The notes: generated by a model from the sequence alone, not told the origin. Positions 44,916 to 58,744 are shown, counted from the stretch's first letter. The stretch is DNA of 64,000 nucleotides from Pagrus major (GCF_040436345.1 NC_133230.1:9992197-10056196); one strand, 5' to 3'. Translations and numbers: made by a program.

Positions 44916-47900
44916 ATGGAGGAGAGGAGAGACCTGCCCAAGTAAGTAGACTCAAAACATATTTTCATTTTTCAGTCATAGAAGTTAATTTACAGCTTGT
45001 GTCAAAAACTGTTGATCTAATTCAAAACAAAAATATTTTTTATATTTGTCATTTTCATTTTGTCATTTGATATTTTTCTGCAGTTGCAAGTAAACAAGGT
45101 TAATAATAACTTCTGCACCTGTGGATGAAGTTGAAATTATACTTCATAACTGTGGAGAATCTTTAACATTATATCTGATTATAACTGCATTATAAAGCGT
45201 TTAAATGAAAACATATTTTAGTTTAGACACTGCTGCTGACAAATGATTACCTGAACAGATTAATTAATAACCAACTGATCAAATCACTTCTCTGGACTAT
45301 AATTTCTACTTGAGTTATTAAAAAAACACGTCCTGTTGTTTCTGTAAAATATGTTTTTACTGTTGCGGATGTTTGTTCCAGCTGTTTTAAACCAGACACT
45401 GCAGGAGGAATTTCTCATAAAAATATCTTTAAAAAATATGTTTGTAAGCTCCTACAGTTTAACTTCTGAGAACATGTTTGAAATGAAATGAACATACAGT
45501 CGCCTGTGCGTAATGGTCCCCGCGTCAGGACACTTTGCTTCATATCATCCTCAAAGCCAGTACGTCTCATCCATCTGAAACTGATCTTTATAAAAGTACC
45601 AACAGATTATCAGTCTGATGTTGCTGTAAATGATTCTCCACCCTTATTCTTATAATACTTATAATTAATCCAGTATTAATAACCTTATCAGACTGTTCTA
45701 CTGGTCCTAATACTCGTCTTCACCCACTCAGCCATTAAAGCCGCATTAGTAATCCCTCTAACAATGATGGCTAAAATATTTCAGCATTATTTTAAGGCCG
45801 TATTGTCCAGCCTGAAAACATATGTATGTATATATATGTACTACTCAGAATTAGTGAGGGATATTTTAGTGTTTCACTTGATTGTTTATTTTTTGACATA
45901 TCTTAATTTTTATTCTGTGTTTTGTGAAATAATGCGACTCATTTCATTTGACTTTTATTGCATATCCATGCACATGCATATATGCACCCATATCCCAACA
46001 TCCCTAACTCGTTTTGAGTAGTGTATAGATATATTAACACTTCATTTAGTTTAATTTTTAAATTGATATATTAACGCTTTAACATCAGTATTTCTCTCTT
46101 AAATGTAGAGTTATAATTGGTTAAGTTCAGGATGTGCATTTGGGACAAACTGCCGCATCACCCAGTAAATGGTCAACTAATTACAGCATGTTTATAAGAA
46201 GAGGCTTTCCACAGTTGTTTTTGCAGTTAAAAGTCAGATTTACTCAGACAGATGTTGCGAATCCAAAGTCAGTGTCAGTGCTTGAAAAAACAGGAACTTG
46301 AATAGGAAACAAACAGTCTACTGTGGGCAGTAGTTGACGCAGACCAAATGCAGTTTTACTAGAAAAAACAGGGTTAAATTAATAACAAAACATTAAAAAA
46401 ACAACAAATTATTAATCCTGACTTTAACTTCTTCCAGTTCAAATTCAAAACCAAATGCAACATTTATAAACCACAGTGACTGACTCACTATAGCTCACAT
46501 TTTGCATGACTGCAGGACTTAAAATAAACCTTTTCTCTTCTCTATTCTATTGAAAAACAATTGATTGAAGTTTTATTACATTAATAGAAAAGTTTTTGGT
46601 TTTTTTTACTTTTATGGTTTGAAAAAATATACAAACAGTTCTCACCTCACATTACAGTGACATATACTGAATGTCAAGAGCAAAATGACTTCAGAACAGT
46701 AAACATTTTGCACTTACTTTTTTTTCTACTTGCTACTTTGTCTTTGTGCTGCTGCAATATTTGCTTAAACAAGAGCATCATCACACTGCAATACAGAAGG
46801 TGACGGTATGCACCTTTACAGTTGGTTTGGATTCCAGCAATAAACACACAGAAGAAGAAGTTCAGCCTGTAATACATGTTCGTCACGTCAAGTCATTAAA
46901 TCATCCATCTCAGCCTCTCTGACCCTCAGAGACAAAACTGTCACATCATTTCTCATCACCTGTCAATGTATTTATGAAGGAGGCCGTGGGACACCTGTCG
47001 GGAGGTCCCGATCATTGAAGATGAACAGACGCCGTGGAAGATGATCAAACTTCTAAAGATCATCACTCTGTGTGTCGTCGCTATGATTGTGTTTGGATTG
47101 GCTCTCTGCAGCAAGGTTTGCTATTTCCTTTAATATATATATATTTACACTACATTAGTACTATGAGTAAGGCTACAGCTAGAAGTATTAGAGAACCGAC
47201 CCTGGAAAATGTGTGATTTCTTTGCAAAGTGTCTGCTTCATAGACAGAAATGGGTCACTTTCTTTGTTGAGGAAATTCTTGCATCCAGATATATCATGGT
47301 TCATACCTGTTATCACTCCTAGAATATAATTTGCTTTGGTGTAATTACTCAACACAGGAGGTCTACATGAAGTTACATGACATACAGTCACTTTTCACTT
47401 TTTTTACTCTGTTCCAGACGTCTTTCCTCCTCCTCATCACCTTGTCCAACGAAGGCACAAAGACAATCCCAGATGAGCAGAAACCCGTCGTTCTGCTGTG
47501 TATCGGCTGCTCTCTCATCGCTTCCAGCATCCTTATTTTTCTCAAAAGCATCTGGAAGGCATGTTACAAAACATCAAAGCTGCCAGGAACAACAACAACT
47601 GCCCTGGTAAGACGAGAGCCAACATTTCTCAGTTTGTCTCATCTTTGACTGTCTGGTTGAATTTTCTTCCTACTTCTCCTCCAGGTTCTGTTCTTTGAGT
47701 TCCTGGTGTCTCTTGGTGCGGCGATTCTCACCATCGTTGCAATGCCGCACTTGGACATCGTGACCAACGTGACGATACTGAACAGCGTAGCCGTCCTCTC
47801 TGCGCTCCTCCAGGTGGTCGCTCAGTGCACCGCCAAAGAAAGGAATCGCTTCCTGCTGCCATCCATCGCCGCCTTCATCCTCCTTGTGCTGGGTTATGTC

Positions 47901-50900
47901 CTGGTCCTCGTCTTATACATTATGAAAGATCCTTTTGATACCAAGATGGCCATTTGGGTGGGTCTGGCTGTTGGTGGGTCCTTCTTTGTGTCCTTCAACT
48001 GGTGGGAGAGCTACTTCAGACTGATTGGCAAGAACAGCAGCTCCGTTTTCCTCAAGAACCTGTGCAGAGACATGACAAAGTGCCAGAACATCCTGAACAT
48101 CCTCTCCAGCCTGCTCAGGATCGCTGTGACCGCCTGTGTCCTCGGAGCCTACGTCCCTCTTGGCCAAATGGACTGGGACATAGTGAAGTCCATCCCAACG
48201 CGCGAGACAAGAATTATTGCCATCATCATCGGGGTCCAGCTCATCTCCTCTGCTCTCTGCCACTGGTTTGCATTGGCAGCCTGTAAGATGCACGCACTGA
48301 GACGATGCTTCATCCTGCCTTTGTACCTGGCCTCTCTGGCCGTCATGGTTCTGCTCGTCGTCCCCGTTATCGTTTACTATCAGGACTACAGAACGAGCCT
48401 GAACGGCACCGAAAGCATCAGCTTCACAGGCTACTGCGATGTAGTTGTGGATGGAAGAAACCACAGCTTGAACGGCAGTGTGTTCCCACATCTGGTTCTG
48501 GATGTGACACACACTCTGTGCTTCCTGGACATGTCCAAGATAACTGACATTGGCCTACTGACAGGTAATTAAGCACCAAAACTCTAAACATGCTCCACAC
48601 TATTACTACTGTTACCAGTTCACCTTTCTTAGTTATTTTTTTTATTTAGGATACTCGTTTCAGTAAAGTATCCGTTACAGATAACTTAATTTGTTCAAGT
48701 ATCAGAATGAGCCAAGTAAAATGTCTCAATATTCGTACTCCTGAAGCTCAATTTTGAAGCGTTTCTGTAAATAGTTTTCTAATAGATAATAATTATAACA
48801 ACTTTTGATCAACCCGTATCAGTTTCAGGCTTAAATTAACAACCACCAGTTAGTCCCGCCCATTTTTTGGTGTAAGTACCACTTTTGGTTCAAATCCGTA
48901 GTAGGTTGAACAGTTAATCTTGCACCTTGCAGTATCCAGAGTTACAGTCATCACTGAACATGTTTATTAATCTTCCCTCAGGTTCGGCGGTGTCCTGGTG
49001 GCTCGGCCTTGTGTTGGCCACCCTCCATCTGTGGTACCTCAATGTGTATCGTATCCAGAGAACCCAAGACCTGTTTGTCAGGAGGCTGTACGAAGGAGCC
49101 TTCATCGAGCAGTCTCTGCTACTCAACACCCGCTTCGACATCCAGACCAAACGCAAGATGAAGAAGTAAGTGTCGTGTGTCCTCGAAAGAAGCATTTAAA
49201 GCCTCAGACTTAAATTTTAAGGCTGTTAGAGTGACACTTTCTCTTCTCCAAACAAAACTGTTTCAACAAAGTTTCTCAAATTTGCAAAATCTTGTCATGT
49301 CAAGTGGTACACAAGATGACAAGGTGATGGTGTATCTGTGCGCGACCATGTGGCACGAGACCTACGATGAGATGTTGAACATCATCATCTCGATATTCAG
49401 GTGAGTTGCATGGAATCTTTTATAATATTTCATTCCTCTAACTCTCTGTTCACTTCAACGCATCACCAACCAAAAGAATTTAAGCTTTTCAATGCTACCT
49501 GTAGTGGAAAATTTTAAATATATATTCTGCCATGTGGTCAGTTAAAAGCCGTTTACCACCAGTGTGATGCAAAAATGTGGCAATACAGAAAATTGGCACA
49601 CAATATATTATCCGGGGTGCTGTATTCCATTTCCGTCCCCATCGCCCCAGTTTGCGAAAAAACATTAATAGACTTCACGATCAGATTTGGTCATTTACGT
49701 TTTGTTAATGAGGCCCAATAAATTCACCCTGCACCCAAAAACCCTTTGCGTGACCAACATATAACTACATTAGCTACATTACCATCTTCATCGTATCCCA
49801 GCTGCTGGACCATCTCAAGACAGTTATTGTCCTTGACATGGTTGTTGAGGTAGTCGGTGCGGTGTCTGTAATACAGTTTTGGATGCTGCAAGACCAAATA
49901 GATAAGGTTTTCTGCCATTTTGACCTGGACATCAGCTGAATCAAAGGATTTCATTGGTCAAACATGTGTTTCCGTGGGTGGTAATCCACTGACGTCAAGG
50001 TCCATCTAAATATTTTTCCCCCATATGAATGTTCGGCAGCGGCGTGCATATGTTGGTAAAATCCCAAACATTTTGTGAGTGCAAATTTTCCGGGCAAAAA
50101 TCTTAAAGAGAGCTTGGTGTGAAAAGGCTTTAAATGTGTTGCTGTCATTTCATTTTCCCAGAGATTGTGTCCATGACCCAGACGGTTTTCACAATGTACT
50201 CTTAACTACCACAAAATGTTCTGTATCCCAGTGAATCTTTATGTTTCTCTGAACACTGCAGATTGGACAAGTACAGACCAAAGATAGACCCAAAGTTCAA
50301 CGATTTCGCCTTCGAAGCCCACATCTTCTTCGATGACGCATTCGAAGATGTTGAGGGAAGTCAGGGGCGTCACCTCAACAAGTATGCAGAGAACCTGGTG
50401 GAAGTCTTCACAGAAGTTTATGGGTAAGTTTACAGAAGGTCAACAGTTACAGGGCAGTCGCAAAAAAATCAGATTTCGTTACCTAACCTTAATTTTCCTC
50501 CCTACATTTGACCACAAATATCTGTACTTTCTACTCCTTATATTGTCAAAACAGGCGCGTCACTTTAGTTTGAATGCGTTTGAGGGGAATTATGGATTAT
50601 TTCTATTTTGCGTCATTGCACACCACCTTCCCAACATCACAAGACTGATTTCAACCAGATGTAGCAAGACGAAACACGATAAAAGATGTAACAGGAAGGA
50701 AACAGACAGAGAAAGAGACTGGAATGGGTAAAAAAGGTGTATTAGTGTCTCCTGTAGCCCTCTGCCTAGATATTTGACGTCCCGGGAATGAAACTCAACA
50801 ATCAACTATCTTTGTGGTGCGTTCAGCTCCAACAAATCCTACTGATTCTACCTTTAAGCTTGATATTCTTATTATATTATATTAATATGACGTGCCCTTC

Positions 50901-53900
50901 AGTTAGTTAGTTCTGACCGGACAGTAACACTTGACACAGCAGAGAAAAAACTGTTTTTAAGAAAGTAAAAATTACAATAAAAAGTGTTCTCTCAATTTCT
51001 GTCATCAGCATTTTCAAAAACATCGATGAGAAGTTCTTCAAAAAGCAGCAGCAAATCCCAGATCAGACGGTAGTGAGGACACCTTACGGAGGTCGTCTTG
51101 TGATCACCATGCCTCACGGGAACAATATCGTGGTTCACTTCAAGGACAAAGAGCTCATCCGCCACAAGAAGAGATGGTCTCAGGTAGGAAAATAATGACT
51201 TTTAGAGTTCACTTCATGTTTAGAAATCTGTTTTTTTTTCCTGTTTCAAACTCAACAACCCTTGATCATGAGAAATACTAGCTTTATCTAATTGTTATTT
51301 TTTGTTTTCCAGATCATGTACCTTTACTATCTTCTTGGCTGGAAACTCATGACCAAATATTACCAACGCTGGCAGAACAAAGAAGACGAGCAGCAGCTGA
51401 AAGAAGAGGTCCAGGTGGGTTAAGATTAACATACGACACTAACCCTAACCCAACAATGAAAATTCAGTCATTATCTACTCACACATCACACACAAAACAT
51501 TTGTGGAGCTTCACAGCAAAAAGGCGTGGCAGCGTTACCCTTAGCACTCTGTCTGAAGTAGTAGGTGCACAAGCTCGACTGCTGCTGAGTGTAAATAACA
51601 TCTTTTCGAGCTGTGTGGAGCCATTTTATGTTTTTCTTTGTGCTAATTTTTCCTTCAGTTGTTTAGAAGAATCCTGAAACACTGTTTTGCAAACTTTACC
51701 TGATTTTCCAACGACATGGGTGTGAGCAGATAATGACTGAATTTTTGTTCAGTCATTATCTTATCATTATTGGGTGAACTATTCCTTTAATGTTAAACAA
51801 AGAAATCTGTGCCTGTTCCTTCAGAGAGAGAAGCACAACACCTACCTGCTGGCTTTAGACGGAGACACAGACTTCCAGCCGGCCGCTGTGATGTTGCTCA
51901 TCGATCGTCTGAAAATGTACCCTCGTGTCGGGGCAGCGTGTGGCAGGATTCACCCCACTGGATCAGGTGGGTGTAGTGTCTGAGTGTTTCTTATACCTCC
52001 TGAGCTCTGAGTGACAGGACAGGATGGGACAGGATCAAATGCTTTCTTTAAGTATATTTGGGAAGGAGACAATGTAGAGATCTCATGTTCAGGATAACAA
52101 CACATTAGTTCTGTAGTGTGCTTCAGAGAATAGCTAAAGGAAGAGGCCCACACCAAGGACTGAGGAATTCAGAGGTTCAGTGTATACATTTCCATCTAAG
52201 GATAGGAAGAGGTTCAGGGTTGATTTAATGTACACATTTCCATTTAAGTATACAGAGACTAACATCAACATAGTAACGCACACACCTCCATGTACACGTA
52301 GGTAAACAATTAGAGAAACAGGCAGGCCTGAGCGAATAGACTTTAAAAACACACACACACCAGAGAACGGGGGTGATTTTGGTTGATCTCCTAAGACTGA
52401 GGGTCTGAGAGGAGTTCTGATAGAGCAGAAGGCAAAGTATTTTGGGCATCACTTTGCCAAGATTTGAGAATACCAGGGAGTGGCCACACTCTGGTTCGGA
52501 CGCTGGCTTGAAATCTGTTTCAATAAAGAATGCTCTGTCTAATACACCCAGCCTTGCCTCCGAAGAATCTCTTATCAACATACTACACGCCGACACCTTT
52601 CGAGGACGACAGCCCATACACCTCATGGGCACATTGCACAAGCTGAAAAACCAACATTGACCAGCATTAGGTCGATGTTTAGGTTTACAATACCTCTATG
52701 TGTGCTCGACAGGTCCTGCAGTGTGGTTCCAGAAGTTTGAGTACGCTGTCAGCCACTGGCTGCAGAAGACAGCGGAGCACGTGTTCGGCTGCGTGCTGTG
52801 CAGCCCCGGCTGCTTCAGTCTGTTCAGAGCAGAGGCGCTGATGGACGACAACGTTATGAAGAGGTACTCCACCAAGTCCACGGAGGCGAGCCAATACATC
52901 CAGTACGACCAAGGTAACAGATGCTGTTTGATAGGACCTCCTGTTTCTCTAAAAAAGAAGGGAGGGTCATTACGTTTGCAAATCTTGTGTGGAAGTCAAT
53001 GGCAGAAAAACAAAGTAAAACCCAACCTATACATGTGGTATGGCTTCTGACGAAGGAAATGCCGCTTCTGAAGTCACTTCAGAGAGTAAGTTACCCACTG
53101 ATTCTGACAGGGCTGATAATATTGTGACTGGTCCAACTGCTAATGTGTTGTTAAAAAAATCAGTGGTTAACCTACTCTCTGGAGTGTGTTGTTTCATTTT
53201 CTGGAGCCGTACGATGTGGATATGTTGGGTTTTAGTCCTCTTTTAAAATGAATATGGCTGTTAAACTCCAGTCAGCAGTCAACGTCACAGAACATAAACA
53301 TTAGAAAAGGGAGGTCAGCTCTTGTGGGTATTTCCTGTGTGCTTGCACCGGCATCCTTTTCCTTGCAGATGTACACATCCAGAAACAGCTGAACACATGC
53401 TCAGTATTTGTGATCAAAAGTCAGATTCAATGACAAAGATGGTACTTGGCGGTATGCAAAATCTGATCTCCTTCTTTATTTAGTTCCTTGTTTCTCACCC
53501 AGTCTTGGTGATAGCTTTCACAATCAGTCTCTCCATCTTCCCTTCTCTGCAGGTGAGGACCGCTGGCTGTGCACTCTGCTGCTGAAACAGGGATGGAGAG
53601 TGGAGTACAACGCAGCATCTGATGCTTACACCAACGCACCCGAGGACTTCAAGGAACTCTACAACCAGGTGAGTGTTGTAGCTGATCAGAACCTTTCCCA
53701 CAAAGATTTGACAAACTGATATATTCACTCATCGGATATCAGACTGCCATGCCGATCCAGATTCCATTGTCTATTTATATGAATCATAAATAAGTACATT
53801 TTAGAGATATAATATGCAACATTTCTGCATTCCCATGCCTACAAATGACTCAAGCCAATGTTTCTGACAATGTTCCAACCCGTAACATTTCTTGTAAATT

Positions 53901-56900
53901 ACTCAAGGTATCAGTGTGTTTCATTTGGTCGCCTTTTATTATAACTGCCAGCAAACAACCTCTTCAGAATCGGAATCAGATCAGAAGTGAAGAAAAGCGA
54001 ATCGCTAATATTTTCTTCCAAAATTCAGAATCTGCGTATCAGTGGCATTTATGAATGTGGATCTCATTGCTTACAAGTTGTCAGATTCACAACAGCTGTG
54101 CTAAAGATTATTTCACATCTTCAGCGTCGGCGATGGGGACCGTCCACAATGGCCAACGTGGTGGATCTGCTAGGCTCAGCAAGCATAATTTCCAAGAGGA
54201 ACCCGTCCATGTCCAAACCCTACATGTTCTACCTGCTGTTTAACATCACCTCGGGCATTCTGGCACCTGCCACCATCTGCCTTCTGATTGCAGGTTGGTG
54301 TTTTGTGTTTGAGGGATGTACAACCTATGGTGAACTTTTGAGATCAACTGGACATCAACCAGACATGATCGTCTTACCATTGTTTCATTTGTATGTATAT
54401 AAATGCAAAAATAAAAAAGGGAAGAAGAACATTGACTCTGTGTGCCTCCTCTATTGTGCTCTCCAGGTAGTTTGACCTTCATCTTCGATATTGAAGGCAA
54501 CATTGCCCTGGTCCTGGCTGTGATTCCTCCTGCCATCTACCTGGGTCTTTCTTTCAAACTCAAGGCAGACACTCAGATCCAAATTGCAGCTGTCATGAGT
54601 ATCATATATGCATTCCTTATGTTGGTGGTGACAATGTCCATTATCGGTAAGTTATATTCAAACAAGCATAACTTAATGCAGACCTAGAAGCTTAAAGTTG
54701 CTTTAATTTCTAAAAACTCTCCATATTTTCATCTTTCTTCAGGTTCGATGGTGAAGGACAAAACTATCCTGGCACCCAGCAGCCTTTTCGTCGTCATCAT
54801 GGCCCTCATTTACATCGTAACTGCATTATTGCATCCTCAGGAAATCCAGCTGGTGTTCCATGGCTTTCTCTACATCATCTGCATCCCCAGCGCCTACCTC
54901 TTGCTCACCATCTACTCCATGGTGAACATGAACAACGTGTCCTGGGGCACCCGGGAGACGAAACCTGCCGCCGGAGCTGCCAAGCCTAAAGCCACCACCC
55001 CACAAACAACCGCCCAGAAAGGTAGACACCAGTTGAATATAATTATTGCTAATGATTGTTTGTGACGACTTAACTAAATCTGATCTACACCCTCGCAGCC
55101 AAAAGCACCTTCCACCGGCTCTTTTCATGGGTCAAGTGTTGCAAGAAATCCAGCCGCGGATCTGGAGAAGGACAGCTCATTGTCAGCCAAGAGGACACGA
55201 ACCCAAAGTCCGCACAGCCTGAACTCCTGCCCCAAAACACTATTGTGGAGGACGTAAGGATCCAGGAGGAAGCACAGAGGTGAGATCTGAAGGTGGAACA
55301 GTCACTGAATACAAAGTGTCGGTAATACAAAGTGTGAGATGATACTAAAAATGTATCTGATTGTGTTACAGGCAAGTGGAGCCTGTCTTCAACCACCGTG
55401 CCCAATGTAAGTCCAAACAATTGGGCAAAAAAATGTAACACACTTGCTAATGTGATGCTATCTACTAATGCCCTCCTGTCTTTCTCCTTTTCCCAGGTTG
55501 GGTCACACAACTAAAGAATGCGTCCAATGACATGCAGCTCCAGGAAGATTCACTCGACAAGGTGTGTATGTCTGTAATTATCAGGTTGGTGTGATTATCG
55601 GCCGATCAATATAGCAGGACCAGAGACATTGCCTTTTTTACTCTATGCAGTCATCTTCATTTTCAAAACCTGCCTACCCACAATGCAATGTAGCCACTAA
55701 ATGACATCACTGGAGGCGATGTATCAGATCACAAGCAGCGTCCTCTGGAACCACGAAAGGCTTTATACTACTTTTTTTTCAAGTACGCAGTAGTACTCCC
55801 CAAGTCGATCGAGTCACCCTTTGATATGACATTGAAGCATTTGAAGGAAGCAGTATAGCCGCTAACTGCTGCTCACTGTACTCTTTGCTGTACACAGCAT
55901 CTGAGACTGACTGATGACAGTATGAAGACAGGGGGAAAAAGTACAGAGGTGATTTACAGATAGGGGAAATGAGTGAGAGAGAGAGTTGGGCATCAGCTGC
56001 GGATAAAAAAATGACTGATCCAGAATATTTTCACATCACATTTTATTTGACCCAACCAGAAGTGACTGTGGGCAGACAAACCAAGACTTTTCTGGCTGAT
56101 TTTATTTTGTTCATGTCGAGTTTCAATGAAGTGTGTTTTACAATTCAACTCATCTTGCTTCAGTAAAAGACAGAAATGTGAATTCAGATGGTTGTTTTTT
56201 TTCTATTAAGGAAGGAAAATAGGTGTAAAAATATCTCGTTTCCTGACATTTAATGAGTTTATATTGTTTACTTATTGGACTAGTGAACTCAACGCTAACA
56301 GTTAGCACGCTAACTTCAGTATAAATAGTACAGAGACATCTTTGACATAATGTTTTAAACTCAAATATACATATTGCCCCTTTAAACAGCTTCAACATAT
56401 AGTACATTTACAACATAATTAATAGAAAGGGTGTCTGTGTTCCTCTGTAGACGGAGGAGGACTTCTGGAAAGAACTTCAGGACAAGTACCTGCAGCCTCT
56501 GGTCGACGACAAAGAGAAACAAAAGAAGATGGCCAATGACTTGAAGGAGCTGAGGAACAAGGTGTGTGTGTGTGGAGCTGAACTATGGCTAATCTAACAG
56601 GAAACAACGGCACAGTTCATTTTATTAATCTCGTCTTTCTCATCACACGCAGATAAACTTCGCTTTCTTCATCATGAATGCGATGTGGCTGGTGGCAACA
56701 TTCACCCTCCAGCTCCTCCAGGCCACCGTCTCCATCTCGATCCCCTTGTTAAACTTCGAACTCGAGGACACTGGACAAGACGTACAGATCGATCCCATCG
56801 GCTTCATGTTCATTCTGGGGTTTGCTTTATCGGTGCTGCTTCAGTTCTTTGGCATGCTGTACCACAGGTGACCACTCACATCAAATGACTTTTTGATTTC

Positions 56901-57687
56901 AACGACTGTTCACGTATCTGTCAGCCTTTCTAAAATGATCTAACTCTCTTGTTCTGTCTTCATCTAGAATCATAACTCTGATACATTACGTTGCCTTCCT
57001 GGACACACAGCCCAAAGAGCAAAAACCTGAAAAAGAAGAATTAAACCAGGCGAGTAAAAAGGTATTTACACTTTACTGCTACATGTTTCTACTATCAGTG
57101 TTGCTTCTTTTATTACACCTACTGTGTCTGCTAGTCCACACATGACTATTTTAACAACTTGCAATGACACAAGAACTACTGATAGTTCATACAAAGTACT
57201 AAATAACACAAAACTTAATTTTCTATACCATTCAGTTTGTTAATGAGGGGATTCAGTGTAACATGTCATAGTCATAACCTCGATCAAACAGCATTCTCCA
57301 CACAAGTTGGATCCACCTCACTCTAATTATTTAACTATGCTTTTGTGTAAGTTGCTAACAGAAAAAACAACTATTTAATTGCCCTACACATACTTTACTT
57401 CCTTTAATTACCGAAACTTGCGGGGGCTGAATTTACTGACATGAGTCAAGATACGCCCTCGTGCCGCTGTGGTTAGACGAGAAGAATCAGTTCAGTCGCC
57501 CTCCAGAAGTGTTCCAGGTGTGGTGGCATTTATGTGCACTGATCATCCTTCAATCTCCTCCCAGGCCGACTCTGCGTCTCAAGCTGACACCAACTCCAGC
57601 TACCAGGAGGAGTCTGAACCTGAAGACAGTGATTATGACGATGATGAGATGTACACAAGAGGATACAATAGAGGGACGAGGGTGTGA
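44916..57687 (+). CDS. chs1: Chitin synthase (GT2 family), 22 exons, about 1297 aa
   Basis: Membrane enzyme that polymerises UDP-N-acetylglucosamine into chitin. Exons: 44916-44941; 46980-47115; 47418-47606; 47685-48564; 48982-49165; 49272-49400; 50262-50423; 51009-51183; 51313-51414; 51825-51966; 52713-52913; 53553-53668; 54125-54293; 54467-54646; 54743-55021; 55099-55279; 55372-55406; 55497-55561; 56451-56561; 56653-56867; 56968-57061; 57565-57687. Phases agree throughout (1298 codons with TGA). The N-terminal 480 residues hold many TM helices. The catalytic region has CATMWHET (about 495), DGDTD (673-677), the GEDRWL box (776-781) and QRRRW (814-818). Next come a TM cluster and SWGTRE (997-1002), as in animal type II chitin synthases, then a charged linker, two more TM helices and an acidic tail. 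All key motifs are present, so probably active. The least certain borders are the acceptors of exons 2 and 6. Confidence 0.93.
49545..50131 (-). mobile_element. PIF/Harbinger-derived fragment with MADF domain in chs1 intron 6
   Basis: The minus frame 49954-49724 encodes a MADF (Myb/SANT-like) segment (AENLIYLVLQHPKLYYR, NCLEMVQQLGYD), as in the DNA-binding partner protein of PIF/Harbinger transposons. The possible ends AAAGCC-TTT (49545) and AAAGGCTTT (50124-50132) are weakly inverted and lie next to TTA/TAA, the usual Harbinger target. No DDE transposase is seen; the element is internally deleted. Confidence 0.6.
50500..50850. repeat. Dispersed repeat family R1, copy 2 (chs1 intron 7)
   Basis: See the copy at 44245-44590 for shared segments. 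Same orientation. Ends in GGGAATGAAACTCAACAATCAAC then an AACAAATCCTACTGATTCTA segment, which is also present in the third copy. Confidence 0.65.
51453..51790. mobile_element. MITE-like element in chs1 intron 9
   Basis: Left AATGAAAATTCAGTCATTATCT pairs with right AGATAATGACTGAATTTTTGTT (51729-51750). A further GTTCAGTCATTATC copy and the common GGGTGAACTATTCCTTTAA end follow at 51748-51790. No coding capacity. Confidence 0.6.
52940..53250. repeat. Dispersed repeat family R2 (chs1 intron 11)
   Basis: GAAGTCAATGGCAGAAAAACA with AAACCCAACCTATAC (about 52995-53035) pairs in reverse with ATATGTTGGGTTTTA (53220-53234). The right part recurs at about 60895-61005 (TTTTCTGGAG, GATATGTTGGGTTTTA, CCCATTGACTTC). 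Confidence 0.55.
53265..53470. repeat. Dispersed repeat family R3, copy 1 (chs1 intron 11)
   Basis: Segments CTCCAGTCAGCAGTCAAC, ACAGAACATAAACATTAGAAAA, GTGTGCTTGCACC and GTATTTGTGATCAAAAGTCAGATT recur at 59350-59945, where the later parts are present twice. Confidence 0.65.
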
Positions 57688-58567
57688 ACACAGACTCTCT
57701 GCCCAACTAACACAATTTAGCACTTTGAAATATCCACTGTATGTGAGATTTTGACCAAAACTGTTTTTTTATTGTGTGTAATATTTATTTTTATGTTTAG
57801 ATGAGTTATTTATATACATCTTGCAGTGAAACAGTTGCAAAATGACAAACTCTGGATGAAATTGTGATGAATTTTGACAGAACAAGAACAACACAGCATC
57901 TTAAAGCAGTAATGTGTTGTGTGTGCAGATGAAGGACCTCGACAACATCAGTCAATTTAACAGTCTATTCCATCTATGAAGGATCTGTATGCTGTAAATA
58001 TTTATTTTTGAGTTTGCTGCGTCTGTGTGTAATGAAACTGCAATGTGAAGAGGAATGAATGAAGCATTAGAAATAATGTGAAGAGAAATTACAGTGTTTG
58101 CACTGATGAAGTTCTTTGAATGTCGAAAAAAAAGTCAGGAATATCTGGTTGGGAGTCGGGAAACTCATCATGTGAATCCTGAAGATCAGAAAAGTCTTAA
58201 ATCAGGGAAATGAAGCATATATTTTGCGGGGGCATCGCTGGTCATCCTTATCAGGTATATTTAAATGCTGTCTCTGTGTGCTGCGCCGTGTTTAAAACAT
58301 TTACATATGCAACTTTTACTTTTTAATGTTTTTCTAGAATTTTCTTTTTTCTCTTTTTTTTTCTTTTTTCCAGTAAATAAGCCCCCGGACTGTAATTAAA
58401 TTACAAGAAAACAAATTCTGGTATATTTGTTGTGCACTTATGTTTTCTGAGGGGTTATAAAGAAGCTGCTGGGGACGGGACGTGCATCAGAGGAGGCACG
58501 TCGGTCACTAAAACTGTAACAAGCATCTGATTCTGTTTGTATTTATTCGTGAGTGAAGGAAAATAAA
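57688..58567 (+). other. chs1: chs1 3' UTR and polyadenylation signal
   Basis: About 0.88 kb without coding potential. AATAAA at 58562-58567 is the likely signal, preceded by GTATTTATTCGTGAGTG. Confidence 0.6.
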
Positions 58568-58744
58568 GTTTACTGAAGTACAAATGTGTTTCCTTGCTGT
58601 TATTTTACCTACTACGGCTTAATGTGTATATGTGATGATGTTGTGATGATGTTTTTAAACCATTTTTAAAAAATGAATATGGCTGTTAAGTCCTGCACAC
58701 AAATACCTCATCACCGTACAGATTTTTCAGGTATCTGTACTTTA

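Noticed and set aside
47913-48512. 199-codon minus frame opposite chs1 exon 4
   Set aside because: Shadow of a long, real coding exon; no family resemblance.
52112-52600. Solo LTR in chs1 intron 10 (AATAAA near a CTCTGTCTAATACACCC segment)
   Set aside because: It has an LTR-like feel, but I could not find a matched TG...CA border with a target duplication.
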